From Fasciolopsis buskii (lineage: Eukaryota > Platyhelminthes > Trematoda > Plagiorchiida > Fasciolidae): a stretch of 64,000 bases of DNA. This document shows positions 47,783-60,000 of the stretch, one piece after another (position 1 is the stretch's first letter; each line of letters opens with the position of its first letter). Position numbers and translations under genes: made by a program. The notes under the pieces were generated by a model that saw only the letters and a program-made list of their open reading frames with translations, did no database searches and was not told the origin of the DNA. Where the stretch lies: assembly GCA_008360955.1 (NCBI GenBank), contig LUCM01000778.1:44562-108561 (forward strand), in the 5' to 3' direction.

Positions 47783-48400
47783 CACATCTATGGAGTGATC
47801 AAAAAATACAACAAAGGGTCTGCACTCAGATCTGTTATCTCCCTGCTTGAAACCATGGTGTGTGAATCAGCCAAACATCTGTGGATGCATCTGAAACCCA
47901 TAGAAGCACAATGCCATCCATCCAAAAGGTATCTGCAATATCTACAAGATCGCACCAGCCCCAATGAATCAAAGTTGCTCTTGGACCGTCCAAAAACGGA
48001 AGACTGAAAACAAAAACCAAATGAGATAGCCAGGAAGGATGATAGAAAAATCACTGTATACAGAATCAACTGCATGGATTATGACGAAAGCCACGTTGGT
48101 CAAATTGGGACAAAGGAGGCCGTTCCTGTATGTGAACGCAAATCAGCTATAGAGAGCCTGCACTCAACCTCTAGGGTACGTCCACGAGGATCAAGAGCCT
48201 CGCAAGTTCAATGTGGATGATGCTAAAGTTCTGGAGTGAGCAGCCACGGACATGCAAACAAGTATTTGAATCCTGGTCCTCTCCGTATCACTCGATCAAT
48301 AAGCATGTGGAACCGGATCAAACCTACAGTCCAACCAACACCAGACTGTTTACTTACCTAGGAAAGTTGGGATTAAAAGCGTACATATGGGCTTAAATCG
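47783..48400 (+). mobile_element. Penelope-like element remnant: RT start joined to GIY-YIG endonuclease
   Basis: Two Penelope-type domains are readable. The frame 47,780-48,007 reads HIYGVIKKYNKGSALRSVIS and continues CESAKHLWMHLKPIE, matching the start of Penelope RTs (FYGLPKxHK...LRPIVS...LAKHLxxxLKP). After NESKLLLDRPK, where the SFDVxSLFT catalytic motif A should begin, the sequence switches within about 50 nt to TVYRINCMDYDESHVGQIG, a GIY-YIG N-terminus with its second tyrosine replaced by His, then CERKSAIESLHSTSR. After a frame change ESWSSPYHSINKHVEPDQTY follows, the usual C-terminal block. The RT palm is therefore deleted. Penelope elements use this endonuclease and RT for retrotransposition; this copy cannot. 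Stops at 48,005 and 48,237 add to the damage. Confidence 0.82.
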
Positions 48401-51400
48401 TTTTTTTGTACCAAAACATTTATGGTGTCGAATCGTCAAATAATCACATGCAGAAAATGGAAACAAAGACATACAGCGGAAAGAGTCCAAGTACCTAGGC
48501 CAAAAGTCAGTCCCCCAGGGTCAAAGGTCATGTTAGCAGAGACCAAGTAAAAAAGTTGACGCTTACAAGTTAATTGATTTATGAGTGACTTAACTGGAGT
48601 CCGTCAGTGTCAGTAAGTTTGACTTAAAGGTCTAGACGGGCTTACGAATGCCATTCAAACTCCACTAGGGCATTGTTGTATTTCGGGATTCCACCTTCCG
48701 ATCCTAGGTTATTTACTGAGAATGTCACCGTTTGTCATTAATTGATAGCATCACAATGGTGTCCTGCTTTCAGCAAATCAGTTAACGCAAAATTCTATTC
48801 TTAAACAGCTGGATGCCATTCCAAACTCTAGCAAATGAGACTGTCTGAAGTTGTTTGCAACATGATGCACGAATCTTACACGTTACTAACTGCCATAGGA
48901 TGTTACCATATAAGCTTGAATTGGAGAAAAACTGGCTCGATCCGCATTCTCACTTCAGCTAATTAGCTATCTCCGTTTCTTTGATGGTCCAATCAGAACT
49001 GTAATCCAACTTACCAGTCACTAATGGAAATGCTCAAGCAAAGAAATAAATCACATTTTCCATGTTATTTGTGGAGAAGAAAGCTTAAGAACACAACAAA
49101 AATCTTCCCTATCCGAAAATCTTAACGTTGTCACTGCAGTTGGCACACGTTCGTCGAGTCAACATTAAAGCGGTTGAACGAGCCATTTTTTACAATCTGA
49201 CGCGAAAGCCCTAGCAGGTAGTTCGAAGTTTTATTCACCAACTGCATACTCGAAGAGTCAAATATAACTTTGAAAGCTAATTAGAAATCGAATTAAAAGA
49301 TGGTCCCATTGCTATTATCAATCATTCGGAATTTTTATAAACGCAAGGGTCAATTTTTAATTATTCCTGATAATATTTTGGCCCTGGGTGATTAAATTTA
49401 GATACTTGCTACCAGCCGCAACATTGTTCCCGATGATTTGAACTCCGACCAGTGAAACACTGCGAAGATAAAATCACTTGGTAAACTAAGTTGCTGATGG
49501 CCTAACAAAGAAGTTGACATATACCGGACTCCAAAATATTGCCTACAAAAATCCGACAGAAAGCTACAAAGGAATACCACATGCCCAATACCCAAAGAAG
49601 CCTGCCTGCGTGTTCGCAGAGATTATTGCTGCCCTCTACAAAACAAAATACTGTACTTTTATTACCACTGGCTCTAATTCAGAATGGCCAGAAATACTCT
49701 TCATCACGTCTGAAATTGTAGAATTCACGGAGAACGTTAATCAGTAGACGAGGCATGGCTCCAGTTCTGATAATTGACCGTGGAACTCAGCTTACTATGG
49801 ATGTATTATTTACCTGCCTGGATAGCGGGTAAGTGAAAATTTCGCGTGAACACTGAAAAGTGTCATTACTACTTGATACTGTTCAACATTCTATAAACTT
49901 TGCAAATGTGTTGACAGATTTTTGCCACGTATTGCAATTCACCTCGGTCCACTATGCTTGAGTCAAACCCAATGTTTTGAATATAGATATCTGGGGTCGA
50001 ATGTGCTTTGTTTAAATTCTGATGAAATAAGATCATCCAGTACCATGGTAAGCGAATGCCCCGCATTCTAGATAATGATGAATTGTCTATACCTGACCAG
50101 CAGTCATGCTGATCAGATACGATTCAACCAAACAGTTCAGTTCGATCCAGATTCGACGGTGTTTCCCATCACTAACGATGTACCTTTAGATACCGATGAT
50201 GCTCAAGAAAATTCTAGTGAATTTCGAAGGTATGTCGGTCTGCACCAAAAATCAGAAATACACCTTAGAGATTTTGAACTTTGATTTTACTTGTGGTGGG
50301 TTTGACATCTTTAATGGGATGATTTGTAATTTCTTCATTCGCAATTGTTATTTATTAGTAACCTTGAATCCAAAGTTTTGGCTATCTAACAAATCCAGTT
50401 GAAGCTGAGTTAGTGTGTTTTGTTATTTTTGGATTCTGTCTGGTTATTCGAAGCTGTTCACTGATAATTTGGTCTTCCGTCAATATCACAGAATACCATA
50501 TCTTGTTCAAGGCTCATCGTCATCAAAGTGGACCTGGGTCGAAACCAATGACTAATCTACAAATACACGGAACACTGCCAACTGTTCCAACACAAGGACG
50601 ATTTCATTCCGGCTGATGATGAAACGTTTGCAATCGAAACGCCAAACCCAGCCACCAATATCTCATGAAGACCATGAAAAGAGCAATATCGAACCATTGA
50701 AATTAACACGAATCCCAATCAGAACAAGACCGATAGGCAAATTTCTACGGTTTTGAACAGAAAAATCATCAAATTGCGCAAAGTTTATAAATGTTTGACT
50801 AATGCTATAGCAAAAATACGAATGAAAGATGAGATTTCATCAAACACAGGGAAAGCAGTTAATTAGCGACCCAAGCCTTGTCTTTCATAAACAGTAACAC
50901 AAACAATCGAAGTAAAGGATGGACTGTATGAATCCGATGTGCAAATATTTATGGTTGAATTGCTTGTTTGTTGATATCCATGATAATCGGTTAAGTGGAG
51001 AGGACTTTCGAAACGATCACTTACATCCGACCTTATGCCTTATCATGGCATTGTATTTAATAAAATATCCGCAACTCCAGTTCGTCCCCCGGTCTGTAGT
51101 AACATTTTCAATATTAAATATAAAGCTCATGTGGTTGACCTACCGTCTAAATGTTGATGGTTTATTATTGACTATTTTAATTAGGCACGCATCCACTTAC
51201 TCATCTTACTCGCACCCGGTTTATATGATCTCTGTCCTATTTAAACCCAGGTGAGGCGCAGTTTTAGCTAACAGTCACCAACCACTTGGAATTTTCTTCA
51301 CTGACGGTTGCGTGCTCCTGTTTTACCAAGTGATCTCTCACTTAGATACAAAATTCATTGCCATTATGCACCCCTGATAGTTATCGGGACAAGATAATGG

Positions 51401-51610
51401 GGCAGACGAGACATATCCCTCCCACCAAAATCTCGTTCTGTTTTACGTTAGTGGTTATTCAGAATAGAGCAGTCGTCTGCTAGGCGAATTCATAACGAAA
51501 ATGAGTGGAATTTTCGACTTGCCTGTTTAAACGGCCCAAATTCTCTTAATTTTATTCGGACCCGTGTAAAATTTAATGTTGTCAGTGCATAGCGTTGTCA
51601 GTGTATTCGG
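48401..51610. other. Unassigned stretch
   Basis: AT-rich with no recognised gene or repeat. Small open frames (49,514-49,747; 50,075-50,402; 50,919-51,254) show no family resemblance. The 111-codon frame at 50,919 is the longest and has no domain I know. Confidence 0.35.
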
Positions 51611-51620
51611 ATAGGATCGT

Positions 51621-51643
51621 GCGCACCCTTTGAATGGGTGCGC
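51621..51643. repeat. GC-rich hairpin near the LINE 5' end
   Basis: A perfect 8-bp stem gcgcaccc / gggtgcgc with a 7-nt loop stands out in AT-rich surroundings about 100 bp before the LINE coding region. No run of T follows that would suggest a terminator. Confidence 0.7.
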
Positions 51644-51719
51644 TATAATTCTGTGTCATCCTTTTTGTTATTTCGTTGTCGGATATTTGATTCGATCATG
51701 TTCTCCGTTCGAAGCTACA

Positions 51720-54660
51720 ATCGCTCGGAATTACTTTTGTTCAAAAACCATGTCGTTTCTCAACACATATTGGGATCCCGTGTTTCTGCACCTCAACGAG
51801 CTTCTAATCGATCTAAAAGCGGCACGTGCTGGCTGGCAGGCAGCTGTTAAATGCACCGTTCCAGCTAAGATTTCCATTCCGGCTTTGTTGAGTACCAACA
51901 TCCGCTCTCTGTTTACGAAAATATCGGACCTCACATCGATCTCCAGACGTGTGTCATCTGCATACAAGAATCGTGGATGAAGCCGGATATCGCTGATTCA
52001 CTCGCGTCGATAGGCAGCTTCAGACTCCATCGGCGAGACGGAGTTTCGAACAAGAAGACTGGATGCGGTGTTGCAGCATACATAAATTCCTTCTGGTTTG
52101 ACAAGTCCGAAGTTGTGCATACGTAAACGCTCGACGGAATAAACTATCTCGTGAAACAATGTCATCCTAGGTCTACTTGTCATAACAACACTAAAACAGC
52201 CAATTTATACATTTGCCCCTTTAGCTTGCAACAAAATATTACACCTTTTTTCTACTCTTTTCTAGTGTTTATTGTCCCTCTTCTTGAAGATAATCTGCAT
52301 ATCGTTGTAGGTGATTTTAACCATGCTTCTACTATACCACTGACTATGTTTGATTTGACTGATCTCTTCGTTTCTCCTACCAGAGGCGGCTCCATTTCAG
52401 TTATTACCAACCACCCCAATTTATTTTCCCTGAAACTGCGTGCTCTTATTTCAAGTAGCGATCGTTGTTTGCTTCTGTTAAAGCTCAAAATATACTCCAG
52501 GTCGGCTTTCCATTCCTTCAGGCGAACAAATCAAATCCAACTTCGCCTCCGAAACCTTTTACGCAACAACCCCATTCTTCTTCAGAACTCCTTTTCCATC
52601 GCATCTTCCTGTTTCTCTTTTGAACCTCTGCTCGATGACTGTCGAGCTTTCACAGAGACGGCCAACGCAATCTTCGATATTCGCTGCCTCTCAGAAACAC
52701 TATTCGTCTCCAATGGTCTTATCTCGACCCAGAAACTGAAATCTCTAAGAAGACGCAAGAAGCACTTCTACAAATCCAGTAATAACTCAGGCGTGCGGTG
52801 TATTTCCAACCTAATAAAAACTTAAGTCCAACGCATCAACACTACATTCGCCAGCCAACTCCTGAGTGGTGACTACAATCGATTCCTATGACAAGGCATT
52901 CGACTGTTGTGTGAGAAGAAGAAGAAGCATGCGAAAACTCCTGCGGAAGTCGACAGCATCAATCATGCTTTCATTCATCCTTCCACTTATACTCCGATCA
53001 TATTTGGGCAGGGTGATGATATGAAAGTCACAAGTTTTTATAGAGAAGAAGTGCTTGCCCTTCTGCGCACCACTAAAATTACCACAGGGGTTGGTCCTGT
53101 CAGTTTGTCCTCAACTATTTTAAAGCATGGTACTGTGGTACTGACGGATGCATTTACTTCTCTGATTAACTCGTCATTAGTCTCATCTTCCCTCCATGAC
53201 TGTTGGACACCCGTCACTATTATTCCCGTCCCTAAATCTAACAGTTCGACTGCTTTAGCAAAACGTTTTCGCCCCATCGCTTTAACGTCTTCCGGTCTTT
53301 AACTGACGGAGCGCGCTATCCTTAAGCGCCTGTGTTGCCTGTGTACCCTCCTGACGACCCTTTTCAGTTCGCCTATAAATCTAACAAGTCCACTTTAGAC
53401 GCTGTCGTCTCCCTCATTCACCACATTTGTAAGTCCCTAAACGCATCAGTGAAATCTGTGCGTTGCACCTTCTTGGACTATTCGTTGGCATTTTACTCAG
53501 TCCCACGGTTTCTTCCACTCCACAAACTGCAAACATTTGGTTTTCCCAGTTCTTTACTAGCATAACTGTCTGATTACTTTACTAACCGAACCCAGTGCAC
53601 ACGAATGGACGGTGAAAATTCAAAACCGCTGATTAACAACTCAGGAGTATTTCAGGATGCTGTTCGTTCACCGTTTCTTTTCCCTTCCCTACTAACCTCA
53701 GCGACTTATTTACTAGCTCACCCTTTCGTCTGTTTAAGTAGGCTGATGATGTTGTCCCCTCTCAAGCCGTTTCGAACATCGATGATTGTCAAAGTTTTTC
53801 CGAATATCTGTCTTCCGTTTACGATTTTTCTGCACGAGCTGGTTTAAGTCTCAACAAATCTAAATGTTTCGAATGTCTGTTCTCTCTCCCTCAGTCGGCC
53901 TACCCATCCGAAATGTCTTCCATCAACTCAAATACTATTACCACCGTCGATTTTGTGAAATATCTAGGAGTTGCTATTAATAAAATTCTGAAGTGGACTA
54001 CTCAAATTTCCACCTGTGTAAAAACTCTCCGAAGGTTATCATTTCAAATCATGAAGTTTCGACACTACTAGGTGAAACAAAGCACCATCTCCTGATTTGT
54101 ATATCAGTGTTTTTCCAGTCCTTCTTTACTGTTCTCGCGTCATTTTTCCAGGTTTTCTTGAAAAGGACTTTAACATTATTCACCGGGACTATCAATTATT
54201 AGCCGGATGTCTTTCATATCACTAACTGAATTGTCTCTTAATCTATGTGATCAACACTTATCAGCATGTGAGAAATTTGCTCACAAAATTCTTTCTAATC
54301 CCACGCATCCTCTGAGCAACGATCTTTCAAAGTGTCGCTCTCATAGTTCAACGCGATCTGCTTTTTGTTCCACACCTTCCAGAAACAGTATCTATAGGAG
54401 ATTCACTGTTCCATATTTAGCACGAATTTTGACAAACCGTGGCTGGGTTTCAGTCGAATTCTTGAGCAACCTGTCCTAATGCGTTATGATTATTCCTGGA
54501 TGTTTTTTATATTCTTTAGGGGTGATGGGCGTAATTATTTCATTTTATTTATTAATTCTTTTCTCCCTTTATTTTATTTTTTACCCTCACATTTTTTGAC
54601 TAAAATGTGACATTATTTATTGTACGCAAAAGTCTATATAATACAATACAATACAATTCG
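51720..54660 (+). mobile_element. CR1/Rex1-type LINE, nearly full length but dead
   Basis: An element of about 3 kb with both domains, in broken frames. The endonuclease starts at about 51,880 with ALLSTNIRSLFTKISDL, continues with ICIQESWMKPDIADSL and GCGVAAYINS, and ends with VVGDFNHAST in the 224-codon frame 52,151-52,825. The linker and RT fingers lie at 52,907-53,302 (VTIIPVPKSN, RPIALTSSGL). The RT continues DPFQFAYKSNKSTLDAVVSL (53,353), motif A TFLDYSLAFYSVP, SDYFTNRTQCTR, and a decayed motif B (SGVFQDAVRSPFLF). Motif C has lost its tyrosine to a stop: TAG at 53,739-53,741 followed by ADD. The thumb reads FVKYLGVAIN. The 3' end is an ATACA tail at 54,638-54,658. The block style (QFAYKSNxSTxDA, VRCTFLDYSSAF) is that of the CR1/L2/Rex1 group and differs from the CR1 copies at 7.8 and 14.9 kb. 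Confidence 0.88.
54638..54658 (+). repeat. (ATACA)n tail of the LINE
   Basis: Three to four ATACA units close the LINE, typical of CR1/L2-group 3' ends that finish in short tandem repeats. Confidence 0.75.
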
Positions 54661-56851
54661 TACCTTGAACATAGCACGTCGTATATCAGTTCTTGTACAC
54701 ATTTTTTAACTCAGCTCGGCTGCTTTATATTCAGTCGGACAAAAATGCTTAAAAACATGGATATTTTTCGTCTGAAATGTCATAACTAACCAATCGATCC
54801 TACAATGACTGTAATGCAATCTGCCATAGGCTTAGGTTTTTTTAATTTTTGGAGAGCAGCTGCAGTTTTTCAGTGATTAGTGTGTTCAACATAGAGTTTG
54901 TTTGGAGAGAATTGGTGATATTCTTGAACATAGAAGGTAAATCACGATTGCTAGCCACCAGGACCTCAATCTCCATAGCTGCTCAATTGGTATCCGCTGC
55001 GGTAATGCCACGTGAATGTCTTAAATTCGTGCATTCCGCCTGGCCGATCGATTTCTAATTAAACAACCTCGAAATTGCCATGGCTCCACTCCTAAAAGTT
55101 TGCACTGTGATTTAATAGCGACAAAAGGAATAAGCAAAATATAAAAAATGAAGGAGAAATGAAAATCCAATTTGAATATTCATCTTAAAATAGAGCTATA
55201 AATGATAATGGTTAACCGTAAAAAAATAATAAACTCCGGCTGTTCTAAGAAATGAAATTATTTAAAAAATTTACCGCCTTTGTACTGGAGACAAAAACTG
55301 CGTGTCTAATCAGATTCTTGCAGTGTCATCGCTTCCGTTTTAATCAATAAAAATTTCGATATTGTATCACCACCCATGCAGGACTACTAATTACCTCATT
55401 TCAGTGACTTGAGTGATAACAAAAAGAACTATGATGTGAAATCATGAATGCTGCGGTAATAGAAGTGAACAAAACAACCTAATATGAATGGATGGCTTTA
55501 CAAACTTTGGAGCAACCTCAATAAGATTTCAAACCATCTAGGAGGAGACCAAAATCTGCCTGCATTTCATGAGTGTCTCCTGATCATCTAACGACCCATA
55601 AATTCTCTGACTTCCATTGATTGTTTCAGTCAGGTTGACCGAAATGCTCTCACCTGGGTTCATGCCGGACTTACAGGAAAAAAGAGGCTTCCAGGTTTTC
55701 AGTGGAATTAACGGGTTATATGTAGGAAAATGTTATTTTCTGCTTTCTGTTTGTACCGCTTCACCCTTTGCTTTTCTTCTGTTGACACCGCTTTTATGTC
55801 AATACTTACTTGAACTCGGTTGTTTGTTTTGTTTAGCCAGTCTGTCTGTAATGAATGTGTTTATGGTATTGGCTTTGACTAGTCTACGGGACGAATAGAA
55901 CAAAAATAGAGGATTGTGTGCCTTTACGGGTAACAACGAACAAACTTGTCGGTACTCTTTCAGCTGTTATCAGGGGAGCTTCAAGAGAGGAAAAATCATT
56001 TCGGTTCGCTCCCAAGCCAAAAGTCTGATTTCATTTTTCTATGGGCGACTTAAGAGAGTTACTGGACGTTTTTCACTTAACAACGTGTCATGGATATCGA
56101 AGACACTGCTAGCATATGATCACCCAATTTATCTTACGCGACTAACTATGCTCCCCTCCCAGCCTCAGCACACGTATGGTGACCACTGGACAAATTGTTT
56201 TGCGGGCCGAAAACCGGATAGTGGGTGACAGTATTGCCGACGGTTCTCATCCGAGGCCCAGAAGTTCCAGAAACTCGCAGTCCTTACGCGTTCAAACTGT
56301 CGAAGTTCTGGGTAAAATTTGTTCACCCCATTCACTAGTAACGTGCTTCGTTGGTGCAGGAACTCGAGAAAGCACGATGCGTGTGTCGTCTTAAAATTCA
56401 TGATTCTGCGTGGTATTTTTTCTCTTATCACCTACGTGGTTTAAAGTAATAATCAGTCAACTCCAAATACCCATAATATAACACTGAAGCGTTTGTTTTG
56501 ATTTTGACCGAAGTGCAGACACGGCGAGTGTCTTGCTCTATACAAAACCTTTGTGGTTAGGTTTCAATTAGACACTGCCTAGTTTACGCTGCCTGCCAAC
56601 ACCGTCCACAGATATCTTAAACTAGCCAATCCATCCAATCGTATTTTTTCAATTACGAAATTCAATCCTAAAATCAGCGGGGTTTTAGCAAAATAATGTC
56701 AGTAATGTTTGTTTGCTCCATCACAATGATCAAAACGGGATCATGTAAACTTTGCAATTTAATTTCAGACTGCTTCGTTTCACTTCGTGAATTACATGCG
56801 CATTCGTAGCACTCCATGAAGCAAGTCTTCCGTTTATGCTTCTTTCTTTAG

Positions 56852-57036
56852 TTTCGACATTTCCATTATTTTCGATATCTTCTGTGTCCACCGGCGAAGA
56901 TTACATTTACTACCTAGACAATTTCGAACTAGCGGGACACAATCTCCTTCTACATGCAGTTATCAGTAACCGTACAGATGACATGCTTGTACGTTTCCTT
57001 CGAACACATCTACTTTTGTCCCTCGCAAACACTTAA
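56852..57036 (+). CDS. Possible terminal exon, unknown protein
   Basis: A pyrimidine-rich acceptor (cttctttctttag) is followed by 61 sense codons to TAA at 57,034-57,036; two bases complete a codon from an upstream exon. The reading YIYYLDNFELAGHNLLLHAV looks like folded protein with amphipathic helices. There is no AATAAA in the next 100 bases and no matching upstream donor was identified. I do not recognise the family. Confidence 0.25.
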
Positions 57037-60000
57037 GCTAATCAGCCTGAACAGAGCAAGACATGTTACGTAAAAATTCATCATTCCTAATCTTATTCAA
57101 TAGGCAATTGGAGTTTCAAAAAGCATTGAATTTCAACTGATTTCAGTTTAGCGAATGTGCCATTTCTAAAAAATGGCAATACGAGAATGTACTATCTCAT
57201 TGTCCATTTCGCGGTACATTGATTAGTCACATTAAACGCATACCTTTATTCCTCTTTTCTGTCTGTCTGACTCATCGACACGCTCTGTAGGGCCAACACA
57301 TTTGCTTTTCTCAGCCATGCTATGATCCGTAGAATGTAAATTTTCACTAAAATTATTATTCATGTATAATCTACATCGATCTGTATGCAAGATGTATTCG
57401 AGTGACGCAATATGCTGTTCTGTAATCAGGCTGAGCTCTGTTTAAAAGCATGGGTAGGGTGAATATCATGATTTTTACCTACTTCTTACACGCATTCGGA
57501 ATATGTTTTCACAGTTTTAATTGTATACTCTATTTTTATTGGGGAATCCCTATTCAGTTGTGGTTTATCAATCCGCGAGTTGATAGTCACCTACGGCATA
57601 CGTGTGTGTCACCAAAATCCGGAAACTTGACAACCGCTGCAACAAAATCACTCTAAGTACAGGCATTCTCCCACGATGTCATGGTGTTTAACCCAATGAA
57701 CATTTTTCATGGACAGCAAACAGAACATTTGATCGCTCATCGCGGACTAGGCTGGTTAGAAAGTTAGAAACTATTTAAACCATTGCTTTCGTCCATCCGA
57801 GTGCCAAAGTTCATTGTACCACACTCTTATCACAAGGAAGTCAATCGTCCTTAGCCATTAGAAGTCTATAATGTAGGTGGGGTTTTGTGTCATTAAAGAC
57901 TGAAAGGTTCGTATGAAATTCGTTTGTTTAAGTAACCAATCCCGTTAAATTCAGACTAATTAGTTGGATTGTTTTTGCATTAACCGTTTGGGAAGATTCT
58001 CATCAAAAGTTGCAAAGTGATATTCCAACAAACGTATAACCTGAACGAATACGTTTGATTTTGCTTGTATAACAATACCTATAAAATAGCCTTAAATGAA
58101 AATGTGGTTTTCTCGTTTGTTCCGAACTTTGATCAATGTTGTCTAGTTAGGTGTTTCCTCTGTACCCAAACGATCGTGCTTCAACCACGTGAATGTAGGC
58201 TAACCTAGATCACGTGCAAGATTCTCTCTTGTGAGCGTCAATGAAAAAGAAGGCTTGTGGGTGAATATATTAGTCCCATGTTTTCATCCGAGTCTCGCAG
58301 ACCTAGCAAGCTAGTAACACTCGTATTTTCAAAATATTGTGGCAAGTCCACGTGCTCATTAAGTGACACAATTTGACATGGTTTCGGTGTCGCCTGCAAC
58401 CAAACCCAGTCAATCCGAATAATGACAACTCACAAGCGAGAAAAAAAGAGCATTTTCCCACTGTCATTGAACCAATGTATTCCGCCACCAAAAAATATCT
58501 CAGTCTAGTAAGCGTATATAGTTATGAATATTCTATAGAAAGGCCTCAATGTTATTTCCAGTAGTCACGGGCTTCTTTCTCTCTTCAGCCGCGTTTTTCG
58601 GGTACCCAGAAGCCTCAGCAGGTCCAAGTAATCAATGTTGGTACATTGAAACAACCGAGCACAATTTGTCCTGTTATATTTTGTATCATTATTGCTGCAA
58701 TTATTCCGTTATATCCTGATGCACCGGTTCTGTTGGAAGAACGGTAGAATTTTAAGTCAGAATTTTGGCCAGAATAAATACTTCAGCCATGTATTTTTGA
58801 AGTGTTTGTTTTGTCCCACGGTGAACTTCTCATAGTCAGTTGTGCAGAGCACTATTTCAACATGTGAGTCATGATTTTGGATCTAATTTGTCTTCTGGTT
58901 TGAGGTATTCGGCGGCAACAAACAAGCATGCCTTCCAAAATCTGTTCATTCATCTGGAAGGATTAATGTTCGCAATTTCTTGGTGTGCAGTATTGCTGAC
59001 ATAAATATAACCCAACTGATTTTGCTACAAAAGAGATTGCAACGATTGTCAAAATCTCATTTCTACACTAGATATTTCACGGAGTCAAATCATGGCAGCA
59101 AGATGCTTCATGAATCCATTTGGCTGCTGCGTGGCTGCTGACGGATGTTGCTCAGAGAACCAACCGTTGCATATGAAACCCTATTTCTAATATGTCGGAG
59201 GATATAAGCAGAAATTCCGTCAATTAAATCCAAGAACTTCGCAGAAAATTATCGAGAGCAAATCGTGCGAAGAGTCTGGCGTGGTTTATGGAAACCGAAA
59301 ACCGGTGCAAATACGGTAGTGGAGCTATTACAACTGAATAAAGTCTCTTCGAAGTTACAAGGTGTCTTAAATTTTACACAGTATCTATACTACTAAAAGA
59401 CGAGATCAGTACCCTAGCCGATTCAGCACTGCAATCAGATTTGTTAGAAAGATATTCAGGGTCAAGTCGTACGAGATTCCGCGACAGTGGCGTAAAATGC
59501 ATTTCAATTAAGAATTTGAATTTCAGGGTGCTCGCAAAATTCACAGGTGATACAAATTCAGGAGAAAAGAGCATGGCATCAGTCGTTAACAAATCTCTGT
59601 TGAATCCATACTAGGACGGAACTTGTCTGCCGAAGGTGCCAAGTATCAGCTGTCGTGCCTGGAATAAAAGAAGACAATACGGTTAGGATGAGAACACTGA
59701 ATGGATTCCAACCGTCGCTGATTTGGATAGCTTGATGCTCACGTATGGAATCTCAGCCATGTCAGATTGCGGTTCTTGTACTGCAGTATAAAGATAAAGT
59801 TGAAGACAGTGCATGATCTAGACTAGTACTATACTGAAATTATCCGGTGTTTATTACTAGAGCCATATTATGCGAAGGGGAACTAACAGAATTTGCATAA
59901 AGATTCGTCTAATTGCATTGATCAGAGATTGGGTGCAATTTGATCAACTCTGACGTGGTTGGATGATCCACAATTTTTGCGAATAAAACTTCGGTGCATG

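Noticed and set aside
51630..54479. Series of separate host genes at 51.6-54.5 kb
   Set aside because: Consecutive frames carry endonuclease, linker, RT and thumb motifs in LINE order. It is one broken retrotransposon.
55617..55898. 93-codon hydrophobic ORF as a membrane protein
   Set aside because: A good acceptor precedes it, but the hydrophobic reading comes from T-rich DNA, and another frame across the same acceptor (VDRNALTWVHAGLTG) looks equally plausible. Left uncalled.
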